Below, one piece after another: positions 1-10,511 of a stretch of 64,000 bases of DNA; the stretch's first letter is position 1; every line of letters starts with the position of its first letter. This stretch comes from Ceratopteris richardii. Lineage: Eukaryota; Streptophyta; Polypodiopsida; Polypodiales; Pteridaceae. The position numbers and the translations under genes are program-made. The stretch covers positions 105,084,758-105,148,757 of the forward strand of contig CM035433.1 in assembly GCA_020310875.1 (NCBI GenBank), read 5' to 3'. The notes beneath the pieces are model-generated. The model saw nothing but the letters and a program-made list of their open reading frames with translations, searched no databases and was not told the DNA's origin.

Positions 1-170
1 GATTCTTTGTGGAACAGGAGGGTATTCATCGGAGGAGTCTGCATAGGGTGAATCACCGGAAGAAGGAAGGAAAGAAGATGGGGGGGTCCAGTTCAAGGAA
101 TGTCACCCTTCGCAAACTGTCGGGAGATCGCTTGACATTCTTGGTGAATTCATCAGAAAAAGAACAAAAA

Positions 171-854
171 CTAGTCAATTGCTCCACGGGCAGTGGCATT
201 GATCATAGAGTAGAACGGACGAGAAATACCATAGGTGCGTTTCTGGAGTTTGAGTGTAGCCACCAGGAATTGTAAGGTAGAACACTCCGGTTCAGGGCAA
301 CATAGAATGGCAAATTCATTAGACGATTGGCACGGAAATAGTTGCTTCATGGTCATCATCGACAAGAGGTTCACGTCGACACTGCCCTCTTGAGGGAGAT
401 GGAATCCCTTGGCTACGAAGTTTAGGGTCACTACAATGCATGGGTTGAGACAGGTAATCAGCCAACATGTCTCTATTTGGGGAATGTCGGCTATAGTAGA
501 GATGATTTGAGCAAAAAACGGGTGACATTCGATCGAATGCCATGGCAATTCGACGAATGCTAAAAGCCCGTGTGCATGCAAAAACTTGCTCAAATCAGGA
601 GCTAGGGTAGCCTGGAAGGTGTTGATGTTTGCTAAAGCTTCCATAGTGAGCAACAGAACACGAAGGCAAAAGGTAGCAAAGAACATATAGAGCAAAAGAA
701 CACAATAGTGGAAAAGAGGGTGAAGAACTTGATTAAGTAAAAACGTTGAATGGAAGCACGGGAAGAAAATGTGATCATCACCAGTGGTTGGGAACATGCA
801 TGCATAATGACGCCATTCACGCATTAACAAAATCCCAAACGTGTAGTGTGTCAA
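171..854 (-). CDS. Unrecognised 227-codon open frame
   Basis: I do not recognise this protein. Residues about 31-70 are strongly hydrophobic with few charges and could form one or two membrane segments. The part from Met71 (base 644) onward is a mixed, soluble-looking stretch with several Cys and His, so the true start may be Met71. It lies about 75 bases beyond a Gypsy RT fragment on the same strand but does not look like RT, RNase H, integrase or Gag. It could be a captured host fragment, an element-specific extra frame, or chance. Nothing upstream looks like a promoter. No neighbour suggests a role, and I infer no function. Confidence 0.3.
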   Translation of the reverse strand: MTHYTFGILLMREWRHYACMFPTTGDDHIFFPCFHSTFLLNQVLHPLFHYCVLLLYMFFATFCLRVLLLTMEALANINTFQATLAPDLSKFLHAHGLLAFVELPWHSIECHPFFAQIISTIADIPQIETCWLITCLNPCIVVTLNFVAKGFHLPQEGSVDVNLLSMMTMKQLFPCQSSNEFAILCCPEPECSTLQFLVATLKLQKRTYGISRPFYSMINATARGAID

Positions 855-929
855 CTAATCATGTTTATGTAATAAAATGGGAATTTTAGATCAGATGGTC
901 AATCGAAACGTGTGTAATGGAAATAGAAG

Positions 930-1283
930 TCAAGCGACAAAACCAACATAAAAAGAGGAATACATTTCTCGTCCGGCAACATCATTGAGCATCGTATCCA
1001 AAAAGGGAAGAGGGAAGGGATCGGGCACTATCGCCGCATTTAGTTTTTGATAATCCACACAGATACGCAACTGCTTGTTTTTCTTTGGGACAATGACAAA
1101 AGGTGAAATCCATTCTGCATGATCAATGGGGACAATGAAACCTACTTTCAGCAAACGATCCAATTCATCTTTCACTTGAGCAGCATAATTGGGATTCATG
1201 TGATAACTGGGTTGTTTGATTGGACGTGCATCTAGTTTCAGCATCACACGGTGTTGATAGATGCGAGGGTCCAACCCTTTCAT
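930..1283 (-). pseudogene. Gypsy reverse transcriptase N-terminal part (G1)
   Basis: The translated minus strand shows the classic Ty3/Gypsy RT opening. A GLDPRIYQHRV stretch precedes an HMNP segment, then comes a DELDRLLKVGFIVPIDHAEW segment, VPKKNKQLRICVDYQKLN (the RT motif around the first strands), and a PLPFLDTML block. This covers roughly the first third of an RT domain. The same region is seen in G2 at 19099-19311. This fossil belongs to element G1. Confidence 0.85.
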
Positions 1284-1559
1284 ATATCGATAATCTCACG
1301 TGAATACATCTTGAAACTCGGTTAGCAACTGTAGTAGATCATTTTGAAAAGTTTTCGGTAACCTAGCCTTAAGCTTGATCGGTCGCGGTGTAACCTCATT
1401 TCCCAAATTGCAGGTAATTAGCTGATCTTCCGGTATATAAAAGTGTCGTGGCATGGATATATCCTCGAGTGACTATAATAATTGGTGTAAATTCATGAGA
1501 TCTCAGTCGCATTTTTCTTCAACAGAAGACGTAAGAAGGCATCCTTAACATCTTCTTAT

Positions 1560-2360
1560 TGACCGAAATGATTAATGTCATATTGAGTTAACCACCGGGC
1601 AACCTCATTAACTAGAGTAGATTGGAACACTATAGCCTTATATGCCGGATCCGCTAGATAGTTGAGTACAGCATAGTTGATTTCAAAAGTACGCACATGG
1701 GCATCAGGATCATCACTGAGAAATCCTCCAAATTTCTTATATGTAACTTTAGTAGGTATTGGTCGTGGTGGTATGACCTACTGCTGTTGTTGTTGTTGTT
1801 GCTGATGGTGGTGTTGTTGCTATTTTTGTTGGTCCTGTTGCTGTTACGAACCACTCATGTTGTTTAAATCAAGAGGAAGTATCACTGCCAAATGATTTGA
1901 ACCCATTAAGCCTAATTGCTGTTGTGTCATCTCACCGTCTTGCACGTTCTCTGGTAATTAGATATTGTTAAGTCGATCACACATGCCTACACCCAACTGC
2001 CATTCCTCGTAGTTGACTTCTGAGGTAAACTTTTCACCAAAACTTTCATCCAACAATACACTACTTTCCTCAAAATCAAAACCCAAAGTAGAGCTATCAT
2101 CAAAATTATGCAAACCGACCCTGGAATTATCCAAACTACCATCGAAATTCCACAAACTACTATCGAAAATTTCCACACTGTCACCAGAACCAGTGATTAC
2201 TTCCCTAACCTTACTTTCCGTGGATGGGGTTGGTTGCACTTCTAGTATACCATCTAATCCTTGCACAAGGAGATGTTGAGGTGGCACTCCACTAGCCCAT
2301 ATTTCCTGCTTTCCTTCTGACGATTGTCTGTCACCACTACCACCAAGAGCTATTCCCAAT
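1560..2360 (-). pseudogene. Gypsy gag remnant (G1)
   Basis: On the minus strand the stretch near 1570-1740 reads as a capsid-like Gag segment (a PDAHVRTFEINYAV-type motif, then a LVNEVARWLTQYDINHF-type motif). The same motif pair recurs on the plus strand near 32.4-32.6 kb (G3). The portion at 1958-2359 is acidic and Ser-rich and would be the Gag N-terminus. A CAA/CTG-rich simple stretch at about 1783-1845 encodes an Asn/Gln-type run. The copy is broken. Confidence 0.55.
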
Positions 2361-2995
2361 GCGCTAAGAACTTTCCAAGGCTGCTAATCCCTTCTGTGCT
2401 ATGGGTATGATTCTCACAGGCATATCTCATAGGATTCTTTCTCAAATCCTAATCTGCTTGCCGACTGGCTACTCCATGCCCCATGGCCGATGACAGTTTT
2501 AAGTGTTAATCTAAATTGTTAATCTAGTGTTACCAGGTATGTACATGGGTTCTTGGGATGGTCAACGGTCTATAATATAGAGGCCCTTTATATATTTTCC
2601 CAGTCACTTCATTACCTCTGACAATTACAACAGATTTAACTACCACTCTCTAGCGCATAACAACTTCTAACAACGTATCATATCCACATGTGCAGAAACT
2701 TCTATCGTTCACTTAACATCACTTTTATACTCGCACTTCATCAATAACGCAATCAGCTATCAACACAGTACCTTAGTTACTTCAATTTTGAACAATGATA
2801 ATACAAACGACCCCGCAATTTGACAAACTTGTGACAGAATCAAACTTCAACCGATCGCCCAGACAAAACAATCCGACGACGCGTCTCTCACTCTCTTCCA
2901 ATCACTGCTCTATTAATCAGAAAAGGGTTACAACGTTTTGCGCGACACCCTTTTGGTGTGCATCTTTTCCTAATTACAATTCTACTAAATAATAT

Positions 2996-4860
2996 TCTGG
3001 CGGCCTGATAGTATGAACCTTCTTTAAGTGTACCATTAATGTATCTTAGCACCCTTTGACCTACAATCCAATGTTCCTTCCTTGGACAATGCATGAATTG
3101 AGATAAAGCTCCAACTGCATATGATAAATCAGGCTTGTCAATGTAGCATAAATCAAGCTACCCACCAAACTCTGATAAAGCTTCATATCTTTGAATTCTT
3201 CGCCTCCATATCTACTCAATTTGTGGTTCACTTCCATTGGGGTTGACGCTATCTTGCAATATTCCATATTAAACTTGATTAGAAAATTCTTCAAAATACC
3301 TTTCTTGAGTCATATATACTCCATGTTGAGTATATAGAATCTCCATTCCCAAGAAGTATGATAAATCTCCCAAGTCATTGATCTTGAATTCTTTCTCCAT
3401 CTTTCTTAAGCATTTGTATGCCTTTCTCATTTATACCTGTGAATATTATGTCGTCAACAGAAATACAAACATAAATAAAACCATCTTCACTTGCTTTGAC
3501 TAACAAGCTACTATCTGCCTTTGATGTTTGAAAACCAAGTTCCTTCAAGAACTTTAGAAGCTTGTAATTCCATGCCCTTGGGGCTTGCTTCAAGCCATAT
3601 AGAGATCTCTTCAGCTTGCACACATAATTTGGATTATGTATTGTTAGAGGAAGCATATTTTGAGAGAAATTATTTATAATTTGACAAGCTTTTGTAGACA
3701 TATTTATCCAAATGATGGAAAAATTGGGAAGAGTCTTCCTCATGTAAAGTAGGATCATATGTATTTTTCTTAGAATTTTTGGAAGCTCTTTGATAGCATA
3801 TTTTTAGAATAGAAGGCAAAGAGGATCAAATTTCAAGTGTGAAAGGGACACTTGACAAAGTATAAAAGATAATTTCTTCTATTTTGAAGAGGTTGGTTGT
3901 ATTATTTCCATGTTATCCAAGTAATGTGAAGAGCTTTCCTGCAGAAAATCGTGTTTCTACTTCCATGATCTTATTCTTGATTTGTTGAGTCTTCTCATTG
4001 TGTGATCCATGAATTTGTGAACTTTTCTTGTGTATTTCTGAGTGAGATGTATGAAGAGAGGTGAATTGTAGTATATTGAGCAAGAAAGTGCAGAAAATCA
4101 AAGCTCGAATTAGAAATTCTCAGTTTTTACAGAATCATGATTGTCTCGTCTATGTGATACAGGTACTCTTTTGGAAATTTGACTTCATATTTGTATTCTA
4201 CTGTGAAAATGTCACACTTTAGGCACAAAAATCATTAAAAATGCTACTATACAACTCACGATAATCAAAACCCTAGCCTTTTCTTTCATAAATCTCTCAG
4301 AAAAACAGCCATGTCAATTCTTATTCTTGGATTCCATTAACTAGAAGGGGTTGTGGTCTTTGCATACTTCCCGGATTGACAATTTAAAGATGTGTAGTTA
4401 ATCTTTTATGCTATAATGATTGGAGAGGACAACTCCAAAGCTTAACAACAAACATGTATCTTTGAAACCATCTCGTTGTCCCATGTAGACTTCATCTAAT
4501 ATATAACCATTTAAAAATGCATTCTTCACATCTAATTGAGACAATTTCCAACCTTTTCAAGCAGCAATAACTATGAGAGTCCTTATGGTTGTCATCTTTG
4601 CAACAAGACTACATGTTTCCTCATAGTCCACACCATAAGTTTGTGCATATCCTTTCACAAGTCTAACTTTGTACCTAGACACATTTCCATCTGCAAATCT
4701 TTTTGTTTTGTAGACCCATTTACATCCATTTACCTTCTTATTACTTAGTTTTTGTACCAATTCCCAAGTCTCATTCTCAATTAGTGCATAATACTCTTCC
4801 ATCATAGATTTTTCAATTCTCCTTTCCTTTGGCTTCATCATATGTGGATGGGTCTTCATG
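2996..4860 (-). pseudogene. Copia RT and start of RNase H (Cop-I)
   Basis: Minus-strand translation shows the Copia RT blocks in order. GCKWVYKTK and RYKVRLVKGYAQ-type sequence lie at 4557-4860, LKRSLYGLKQAPRAWNYKLL at about 3560-3640, and the catalytic region VDDIIFTG at about 3430-3460. A TPMEVNHKLS to SLVGSLIYATL stretch at 3061-3294 leads toward RNase H. An unrelated stretch of about 0.8 kb sits inside RT (listed separately). Fossil. Confidence 0.9.
3640..4455. other. Unrelated insert of about 0.8 kb within Cop-I RT
   Basis: The Copia RT reading on the minus strand is interrupted between the block ending near 4455 and the CKLKRSLYGLKQ block near 3640. The bases between do not encode RT and show no recognised coding potential. 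Clear terminal inverted repeats or a target duplication were not found by eye. It may be a small non-autonomous element or a solo LTR. The edges are uncertain by some tens of bases. Confidence 0.45.
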
Positions 4861-4941
4861 TGCTTCCACTATATAAGCATAATCTTTAGTTGTCAAGAAA
4901 GAGGTGTCATAGCTATACCTTATAGGTTTTCTTTTGTTCCT

Positions 4942-6440
4942 TCATAACCCTTTGAGTTCTCCACTTCTTGAAGTTTCTAGTTTATCATATTTTGGATCAA
5001 ACCTTGGCAATTCTTCATTTTCAACTAGCACTTCATCATTCTCTTCTTCCTCAAAAATTTGAACCTTTGATTTACCTTTCTTTTGAGTCAATGTTACTTC
5101 AAGCACTGCACAAACACTGTTTGTACCTGAGTACCAAGTACCTTGCTCATCAAATGTGACATCCTTTGATACAAGGAATTGCTTTGTCGATGGACTCCAT
5201 AACATGTATCCCATTTGTTTATCATCATAACCAATGAACAAATACTTTTCAACTTTTGGTTCTAACTTATGCCTTAATTGAGAGGGAACAAAAGCATAGG
5301 CTAAGCAACCAAATACTTTGCAATGGTCTAATGTAGGTCTCTTACCCTACCAAGCTTCATATGGTGTCATACCCTGTAAATCTTTACATGGTAGCCTATT
5401 AACCAAGTATGTGGTTGTATTTACAGCCTCAGCCTACAAATAATTAGGGAAATTCTTCTCTTTCATAATTGACCTTGCAAACTCAACAAGAGTTCTATTT
5501 CTCCTTTCTACTACACTATTTTGTCGAGGAGAGTACCTGCAAGTAACTTCTCTTTTTATACTTGCATTCCACAAATAATCATTGAATTCATTTGAGAAAT
5601 ACTCGCCCCCTCCATCTGACCTTAATCTCTTCAATTTTTGTCTTATAACCTTTTCGCCATATACATGATAGTGTTTAAATGTGCTAAACACTTTTGATTT
5701 GTCTTTGATCACATAAATAGTGATCCACCCTAGTAGCATCATCAACATAAATCACATAATATCTAGAACCATTCATACTAAAGTCCTTTGAGGGACCCCA
5801 TACATCTGTATGCACCAATTCAAGTTTTTGTGAATACATGAAACCTTGCTTATTGTATGATTGCTTGTGAGCCTTACCTAATTGACATGCTTCACATCTA
5901 TATGTCATATGCTGACGTGCAACATTAGTAATCCAAGCACTGGACTATTATTAATCATCTCTTTAATACCTCTTTCATTGAAGTGTCCAAGCCTCTTGTG
6001 CCAAAGATCCAACTCAAATATCTTTTGCTCTCCATATGTGAGCAAGGCATGTCCAACATTACCTTGTACTTTCAATGTGAAGAGCCTTTCTTCTTTCTTT
6101 CCTGTAACAATTTGCTTATACCCTTGACTAGGATCTTCAACATAAACTCCATCGTTAATAAATCTTACTTCATATCCTTTTTCTACAATTTGTCCTACAC
6201 TGATCAAATTCTTTGGAATTGTAGGAACATACATAACCTTACTCAAAAGAGTACTTCCATCTTTAGCCTTCACTGATCCAATAGACTTTACCTTCTGTTT
6301 TTTATTGTCACCTATTTGAACTATATGATTGATTACTTTATTTTCCAAACCAGTCATCAAAGCAATGTTCCCACTCAGGTGATTACTACACCCTGATTCA
6401 ATGTAGAATGCCTTTTGGTCTTCTTTTGAAAAGTGATGTT
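4942..6440 (-). pseudogene. Copia protease and integrase region (Cop-I)
   Basis: Minus-strand translation gives, in order: a retropepsin-like stretch (SGCSNHLSG, about 6370-6400), the SVGQIVEKGYEV segment, the GAG-pre-integrase motif LWHKRLGHFNERG (about 5985-6025), the zinc-binding CEACQLGKAH segment, and the integrase core with LVHTDVWGPSK and SDGGGEYFSNEFNDYL. A Copia integrase C-terminal segment (MFIGYDDKQMGYMLW) follows at about 5180-5241. All parts are typical of plant Copia. The copy is broken. Confidence 0.9.
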
Positions 6441-7474
6441 GCATTCATGATTAGAGTCGAGTCTTCTTTTTTATTTGATGCATAGTTGTAGTAGCTATTA
6501 TTGTAGGATTGGTTTTGGAAGCCTCTTCCACCATTCCGTCGAAAGAAATTTCTACCACCTCTGCCTCTAAAACTTCTTCTCTTATTTCTTCCACATCTGC
6601 CTCTTTGATTAAAGTTCTGATTAAAATTACTAGTGCTTTGATTATTATGCCAACATTCATGAGCTAGATGATTGTTCTTACCACATATACAACAAGCTTT
6701 GATATTATCCTTGTTGTTTGTGCCTCTTCCTCTATTTCTACCACTTCCTCTACCTCTTACGAAGTTTGCTTGACTTGGAATGCCTTCATCTTTAATTGAT
6801 TGTTGCTTTCCTTTGCTAGCCTTCTGCTTATCCTTAGAATAGATTGCTTGACCTGCACTCTTATCAATATCCCCTTTGATATCATGCTCAAAAGTTAGCA
6901 TTTGACCTACTAATTGATTCAAATCATGAGTAAAATGATCCAGTGAAGGTTCTGTTGATAATATGAAAGGCTTCCACTTCTCATGTCCTCTTAAACCTAT
7001 AAGAATTCGTCTTACCAATTTATCTTCTTCAATATCTTCATCAACTGCACCTAAAGAATTAGCAATGTCTTTCATCTTTTTCACATAATTAGATATTGAT
7101 TGTGAGGCCTTCTTCTTGAATGAGGTAAATTTTTCCCATAGTGATGCCTTTCTTGACTTGGTTGTATTTTGGAAATGCTCCTCCAAAGCATTCCATATAT
7201 CATTTGCACTTTCAAGTCCTCTGATGTGAGGAGGCAAGTAATCATTCACTGCCATATAGATAATGCTCCTTGCTTGAGCATCCTTCTTCATCCAAACCTT
7301 CAAATCTGCAAGCTCCTACCTAGTTGTAATACTAGGATCTTTGAATTCTGGTTTTTCTTCTTCTCCTTTGATGTATTCCATCAGATCTTTGCTAATAAGA
7401 TGAGCTTCCATCCTCATGGACCAAGCTGGATAGTTTTCTCTATTCAATTTCTCAATTTGAAGACTATCTCCCAT
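6430..7474 (-). pseudogene. Copia gag with CCHC zinc knuckle (Cop-I)
   Basis: Translation from the ATG at 7474 (minus) begins MGDSLQIEKLNRENYPAWSM, the usual start of plant Copia Gag. The UBN2-type capsid helices follow (ESANDIWNALEEHFQ, SNYVKKMKDIANSLGAVDE). A CCHC knuckle, C-x2-C-x4-H-x4-C, lies at 6653-6694, flanked on both sides by Arg/Gly-rich stretches that would bind RNA. Gag forms the particle and packages element RNA. This copy is a broken fossil. Confidence 0.9.
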
Positions 7475-7681
7475 TCTTTCTTCACCTGTACTATTAAATC
7501 TTCAACCTTATGAGTAATGAATGTACCTTTGCTTAAAAATTTAATCCTTCTAATCCTTTTGATTGCTTTCATGTGTCTTCCTTTAGCCTTTCCTTCAAAC
7601 TTTATCCTTTTGAATCTTCAGATGTAGAATTTTGTATGTTTGCAAAAGTTGGGGTCCTTTCCTTGAATTTTGATAGAACCT

Positions 7682-7693
7682 GCTCTGATACCA
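7682..7693 (-). other. Primer-binding site, initiator-Met tRNA type (Cop-I)
   Basis: The minus strand reads TGGTATCAGAGC directly inside the 5' LTR. This is the complement of the plant initiator-methionine tRNA 3' end and the normal priming site for Copia reverse transcription. Confidence 0.9.
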
Positions 7694-7694
7694 C

Positions 7695-8717
7695 TGATGG
7701 AGATGATTAATCTCCAAAAGACAAGCTATACTTGAGTTTAGAATACCTCTATGTCAAGCATAGCTCAAAACCTTCACACATTTCTGGAAGTCTTTACCAA
7801 ATTATGAATACTTAATTCTTTTGTGAGACATGGCTTCACTCAAGAAAGTCTACTTCACAAAACTCATTGACTAAAGAAATGATTGAATATTTCTATGAAA
7901 CTTTGATGCAACACTATTCTAACGTTTATGCATATGTTCCAACTGAAAGTTCTTCAAAAGAACTTAAAAAACTTTAGATTTACTTCAATAAGTAAACCTA
8001 TGTCTAAAACACGCTTTCTCTCCAAGTGACTTTTACATATGCAATTTTAAAGATTTGGTTCTCTCAATCTACAACCCGTTTAATGAAATGCTTTTTGACA
8101 TAGATAGCTTACCTTTGAACTTAGATTTTGAATGCGGATTTGTGTAAAACTTTACACTCTACACTGAGATCTGATCAAATCGTTAACCATCAAGATTGCA
8201 CCTCTTTTAGAAGTCTCTCATCACTTTTACATATATGAATGTTTCTTCTCATAATTCTCTCAGCTTGATTACAATTAGACTCTCGAAGACCATAGATGCA
8301 TCAACTATGGGGTTAGATATGTACAAAAGGAGTTCTCAATTGGTTAATCACAGAAGGAGAAATCGGAGAAAAATTGAGGCACGATTCTCAGAAAGAACCT
8401 CTATTCTCTTGAAAATACATCTGATGGATAATTCTCATACTCAGACTCACTTATTCATCTACTCATCCTCTCTTCATCTATATTTCTTCTCTCTTATATC
8501 ATACATCTATGTACAAGTATATATAGGCATATATGTCAAGATTTGTCACTATTACAAAATGTATATGAGGTATTTACAAGATTAATATACATGAGTTTGC
8601 AAACCATCTCTCTTTGAACCTTCTCTTCACTTTATGCTTCATTCTTTCTCCTTTTCTTCATTCCTCATTCTTCAATCCTCTTTATAATTATCAATTTATT
8701 ATTATCTTGCTCCAACA
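7695..8717 (-). repeat. 5' LTR of Cop-I (1,023 bp)
   Basis: In element orientation the LTR starts TGTTGGAG at 8717 and ends CTCCATCA at 7695, an imperfect 8-base terminal inversion. The primer-binding site follows after one base. A TATA-like CTATATATAC lies on the minus strand at about 8516-8526. The matching 3' LTR is not in the window. Confidence 0.85.
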
Positions 8718-10209
8718 GTTATGCAATCAGAATATGATGCTATTATGAAAAATGGTACCTTGTCTTTATGTGACTTGCCTCCAGGCAAGAAGGCCATTGG
8801 CACTAAGTGGGTATACAAGCTTAAGCATAAGCCTAATGGAAACAGTTGGCAGGTATAAGACTAGGCTTTTTGTAAAGGGTTATGCTCATGAAAGAGGCAT
8901 TGATTTTGATGAGACCTTTGCTCCTACTTGCCGAATGACTACTGTTCATAGCATCTCCGCACTTGCAACTCATCATGGTTGGAATATACATCAGTTGGAC
9001 ATTAAAACTACATTTTTGAATGGTGACTTGCATGAAGAAGTGTATGTTCTTCAGCCCCATGGCTTTGTGCAAAACGGGCATGAAAACCAAGTGTGCATGT
9101 GGAAAAGGCATTCTATGGTTTGAAGCAAGCACCACATGATTAGTATGAAAAGATACATGCCTATCTGATTGCACATGGTTTTGAGAACATTCCAACTAAG
9201 AGCACCTTATATGTTAAGCGTGCAAATGATTTGCTTCTGATCATTGTTGTGTATATTGATGACATGCTACTCACTAGTCCTCATGAAAAGCATATTGTTG
9301 ATTTTAAGGTTGATTTGCATGCCCCATTTGAGATATCAGATTTGAGGCATTTGCATGATTATTTGGGCATTCAGTTTATGCAAGTTGATGGTAGAATGGC
9401 TTTGTGCCAAACCAAATATTTTGACACATTATTGCATCATTTTGGCCTTGAAGACTGCAATCCTATTGCCACTCTTATGGAGATAGGTTTACGATTGAGT
9501 CTTCATGATGCAAGAGATGCATTAGATGCTATCCTCTATCAGCAAGTTGTTGGATGCTCTATTTACTTATGCATTACTTGGCCAAATATTTAGTTTGCTA
9601 TCTCATAGATGCACAGGTTTGTGCATTGCCCAGGTGTCAAGCATTGGTAGGCGGTTAAATGCATCTTTCTCAACTTGAGTGGTACTCGGCTACTTGGGTT
9701 GTTTTATCCCAAGGGAGGATCACTACCGTGAGATTTACAATGCTTTTTCTTACTCTAATTGGGCTAGTTTCTATGACACTCATCTATCCACTAGTGGTTT
9801 TTGCTTCATTCTTGGTAGCTCATGTATATCTTGCTTGAGCAAGGAGCAGCCTAGTGTGGCCACGTCCAGTTGTGAGGGTGAGTATAGAGAAACTTTCGCA
9901 ATGATTGTTGAGTGTGTGTGGCTCAGATGCCTTATGGCTGATTTGGGTGTTGGTCAGTCTTCTACCACCACCATCTTCACTGACAATTAGAGTGCATTGG
10001 CAATTGTGAGGAACCCTATGTTCCATGCTCGCACTAAGCACATTGAGGTGCACTATCATTATGTCAAGGAGAAATTCTCTATTGGAGAGATTAGTTTGGC
10101 ATATATGCCCACACAGGAGAACATTGCAGACCGTTTCACAAAGGCTCTACCTAGGGAGACGTTTGAAGCTTTCCACAAAGCTTTGGTCTTACTTCCTTTT
10201 GTGGATTGA
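8718..10209 (+). pseudogene. Copia RT and RNase H (Cop-B1)
   Basis: RT motifs are visible in order: GTKWVYKLKHKPNG, KTRLFVKGYAHERGIDFDETFAP, QLDIKTTFLNGDLHEEVYV, and VVYIDDMLLTSP, the catalytic region at about 9246-9280. RNase H follows: STSGFCFILGSSCISCLSKEQ, ATSSCEGEYRE, a FTDN segment, and HIEVHYHYVKEKFSIGEI near 10040-10090. An ADRFTKALPRE motif comes near the end, as in most plant Copia RNase H domains. Fossil copy. Confidence 0.9.
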
Positions 10210-10282
10210 TTCCACATAGCTTGGCACTTTCTTATATGTGAGTGCGAGCTCCTTGTTCACCACATCACTCCCAAGGGGGATT

Positions 10283-10511
10283 TATTGATATATTTAGGTA
10301 TTGATGTGTGTGAACACACTAGGATCACCTGGGCACTTTTTTCCCTCTTTAGGAGGTTTTTTCCCCAGCTTGAATATATGCCTATAGCCCTAATGGGTCA
10401 CTTGTATTTGTACATTCTAGTGGTAAAACATTCAGTATTATGTGCTGTGTTGATAGCTTCTTCTTCTTCCTTGTGTTGTTCGCGTGCTTCCGTAGACGTC
10501 AAATTCCAACA
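10283..10511 (+). repeat. 3' LTR of Cop-B1 (229 bp) with upstream polypurine tract
   Basis: A polypurine tract (AAGGGGGA, about 10273-10280) precedes the LTR. The LTR ends in CCAACA at 10511 and aligns along its length with the 3' LTR of Cop-B2 (36821-37050, starting TGTTGATATATT). At about 230 bp it is short for a Copia LTR. Confidence 0.8.

Larger units (their letters stand above)
900..2995 (-). mobile_element. Gypsy LTR retrotransposon remnant G1
   Basis: Reading on the minus strand, a gag-like stretch is followed by the N-terminal part of a Ty3/Gypsy reverse transcriptase. The bases at about 2400-2995 have no clear coding content and look like LTR or leader sequence. The RT and gag resemble those of G2 (17.6-22.3 kb) and G3 (32.3-33.3 kb), so the three belong to one family. 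The element is incomplete and broken in many places. Its upper boundary coincides with the end of Copia element Cop-I. It is old, judging from how patchily it reads. Confidence 0.75.
2996..8717 (-). mobile_element. Copia LTR retrotransposon Cop-I
   Basis: A Copia element on the minus strand in the order LTR, primer-binding site, gag with a CCHC knuckle, protease, integrase, RT, and the start of RNase H. That is the canonical Ty1/Copia order (integrase before RT). The 5' LTR and most of gag-pol are present. No second LTR is seen, and its distal end meets Gypsy remnant G1. The 5' LTR edge at 8717 lies inside the RT region of plus-strand Copia element Cop-B1, so Cop-I inserted into that element. 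The coding region is broken in several places and also holds a foreign insert of about 0.8 kb. Confidence 0.9.
8718..10511 (+). mobile_element. Copia LTR retrotransposon 3' part, Cop-B1
   Basis: This plus-strand Copia fragment begins in RT exactly at the edge of the Cop-I LTR, so Cop-I inserted into it. It runs through RT and RNase H to a polypurine tract and a short 3' LTR. The same family appears twice more: Cop-B2 at 33304-37050 and Cop-B3 at 42850-55253. The Cop-B2 sequence at 35440 shows what uninterrupted sequence around the junction looks like. The gag, protease and integrase of this copy are absent from the window. Several breaks. Confidence 0.9.

Noticed and set aside
9-275. An 88-codon plus-strand frame at the window start
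   Set aside because: It overlaps the longer minus-strand frame, has no recognisable domain and is too short to stand alone.
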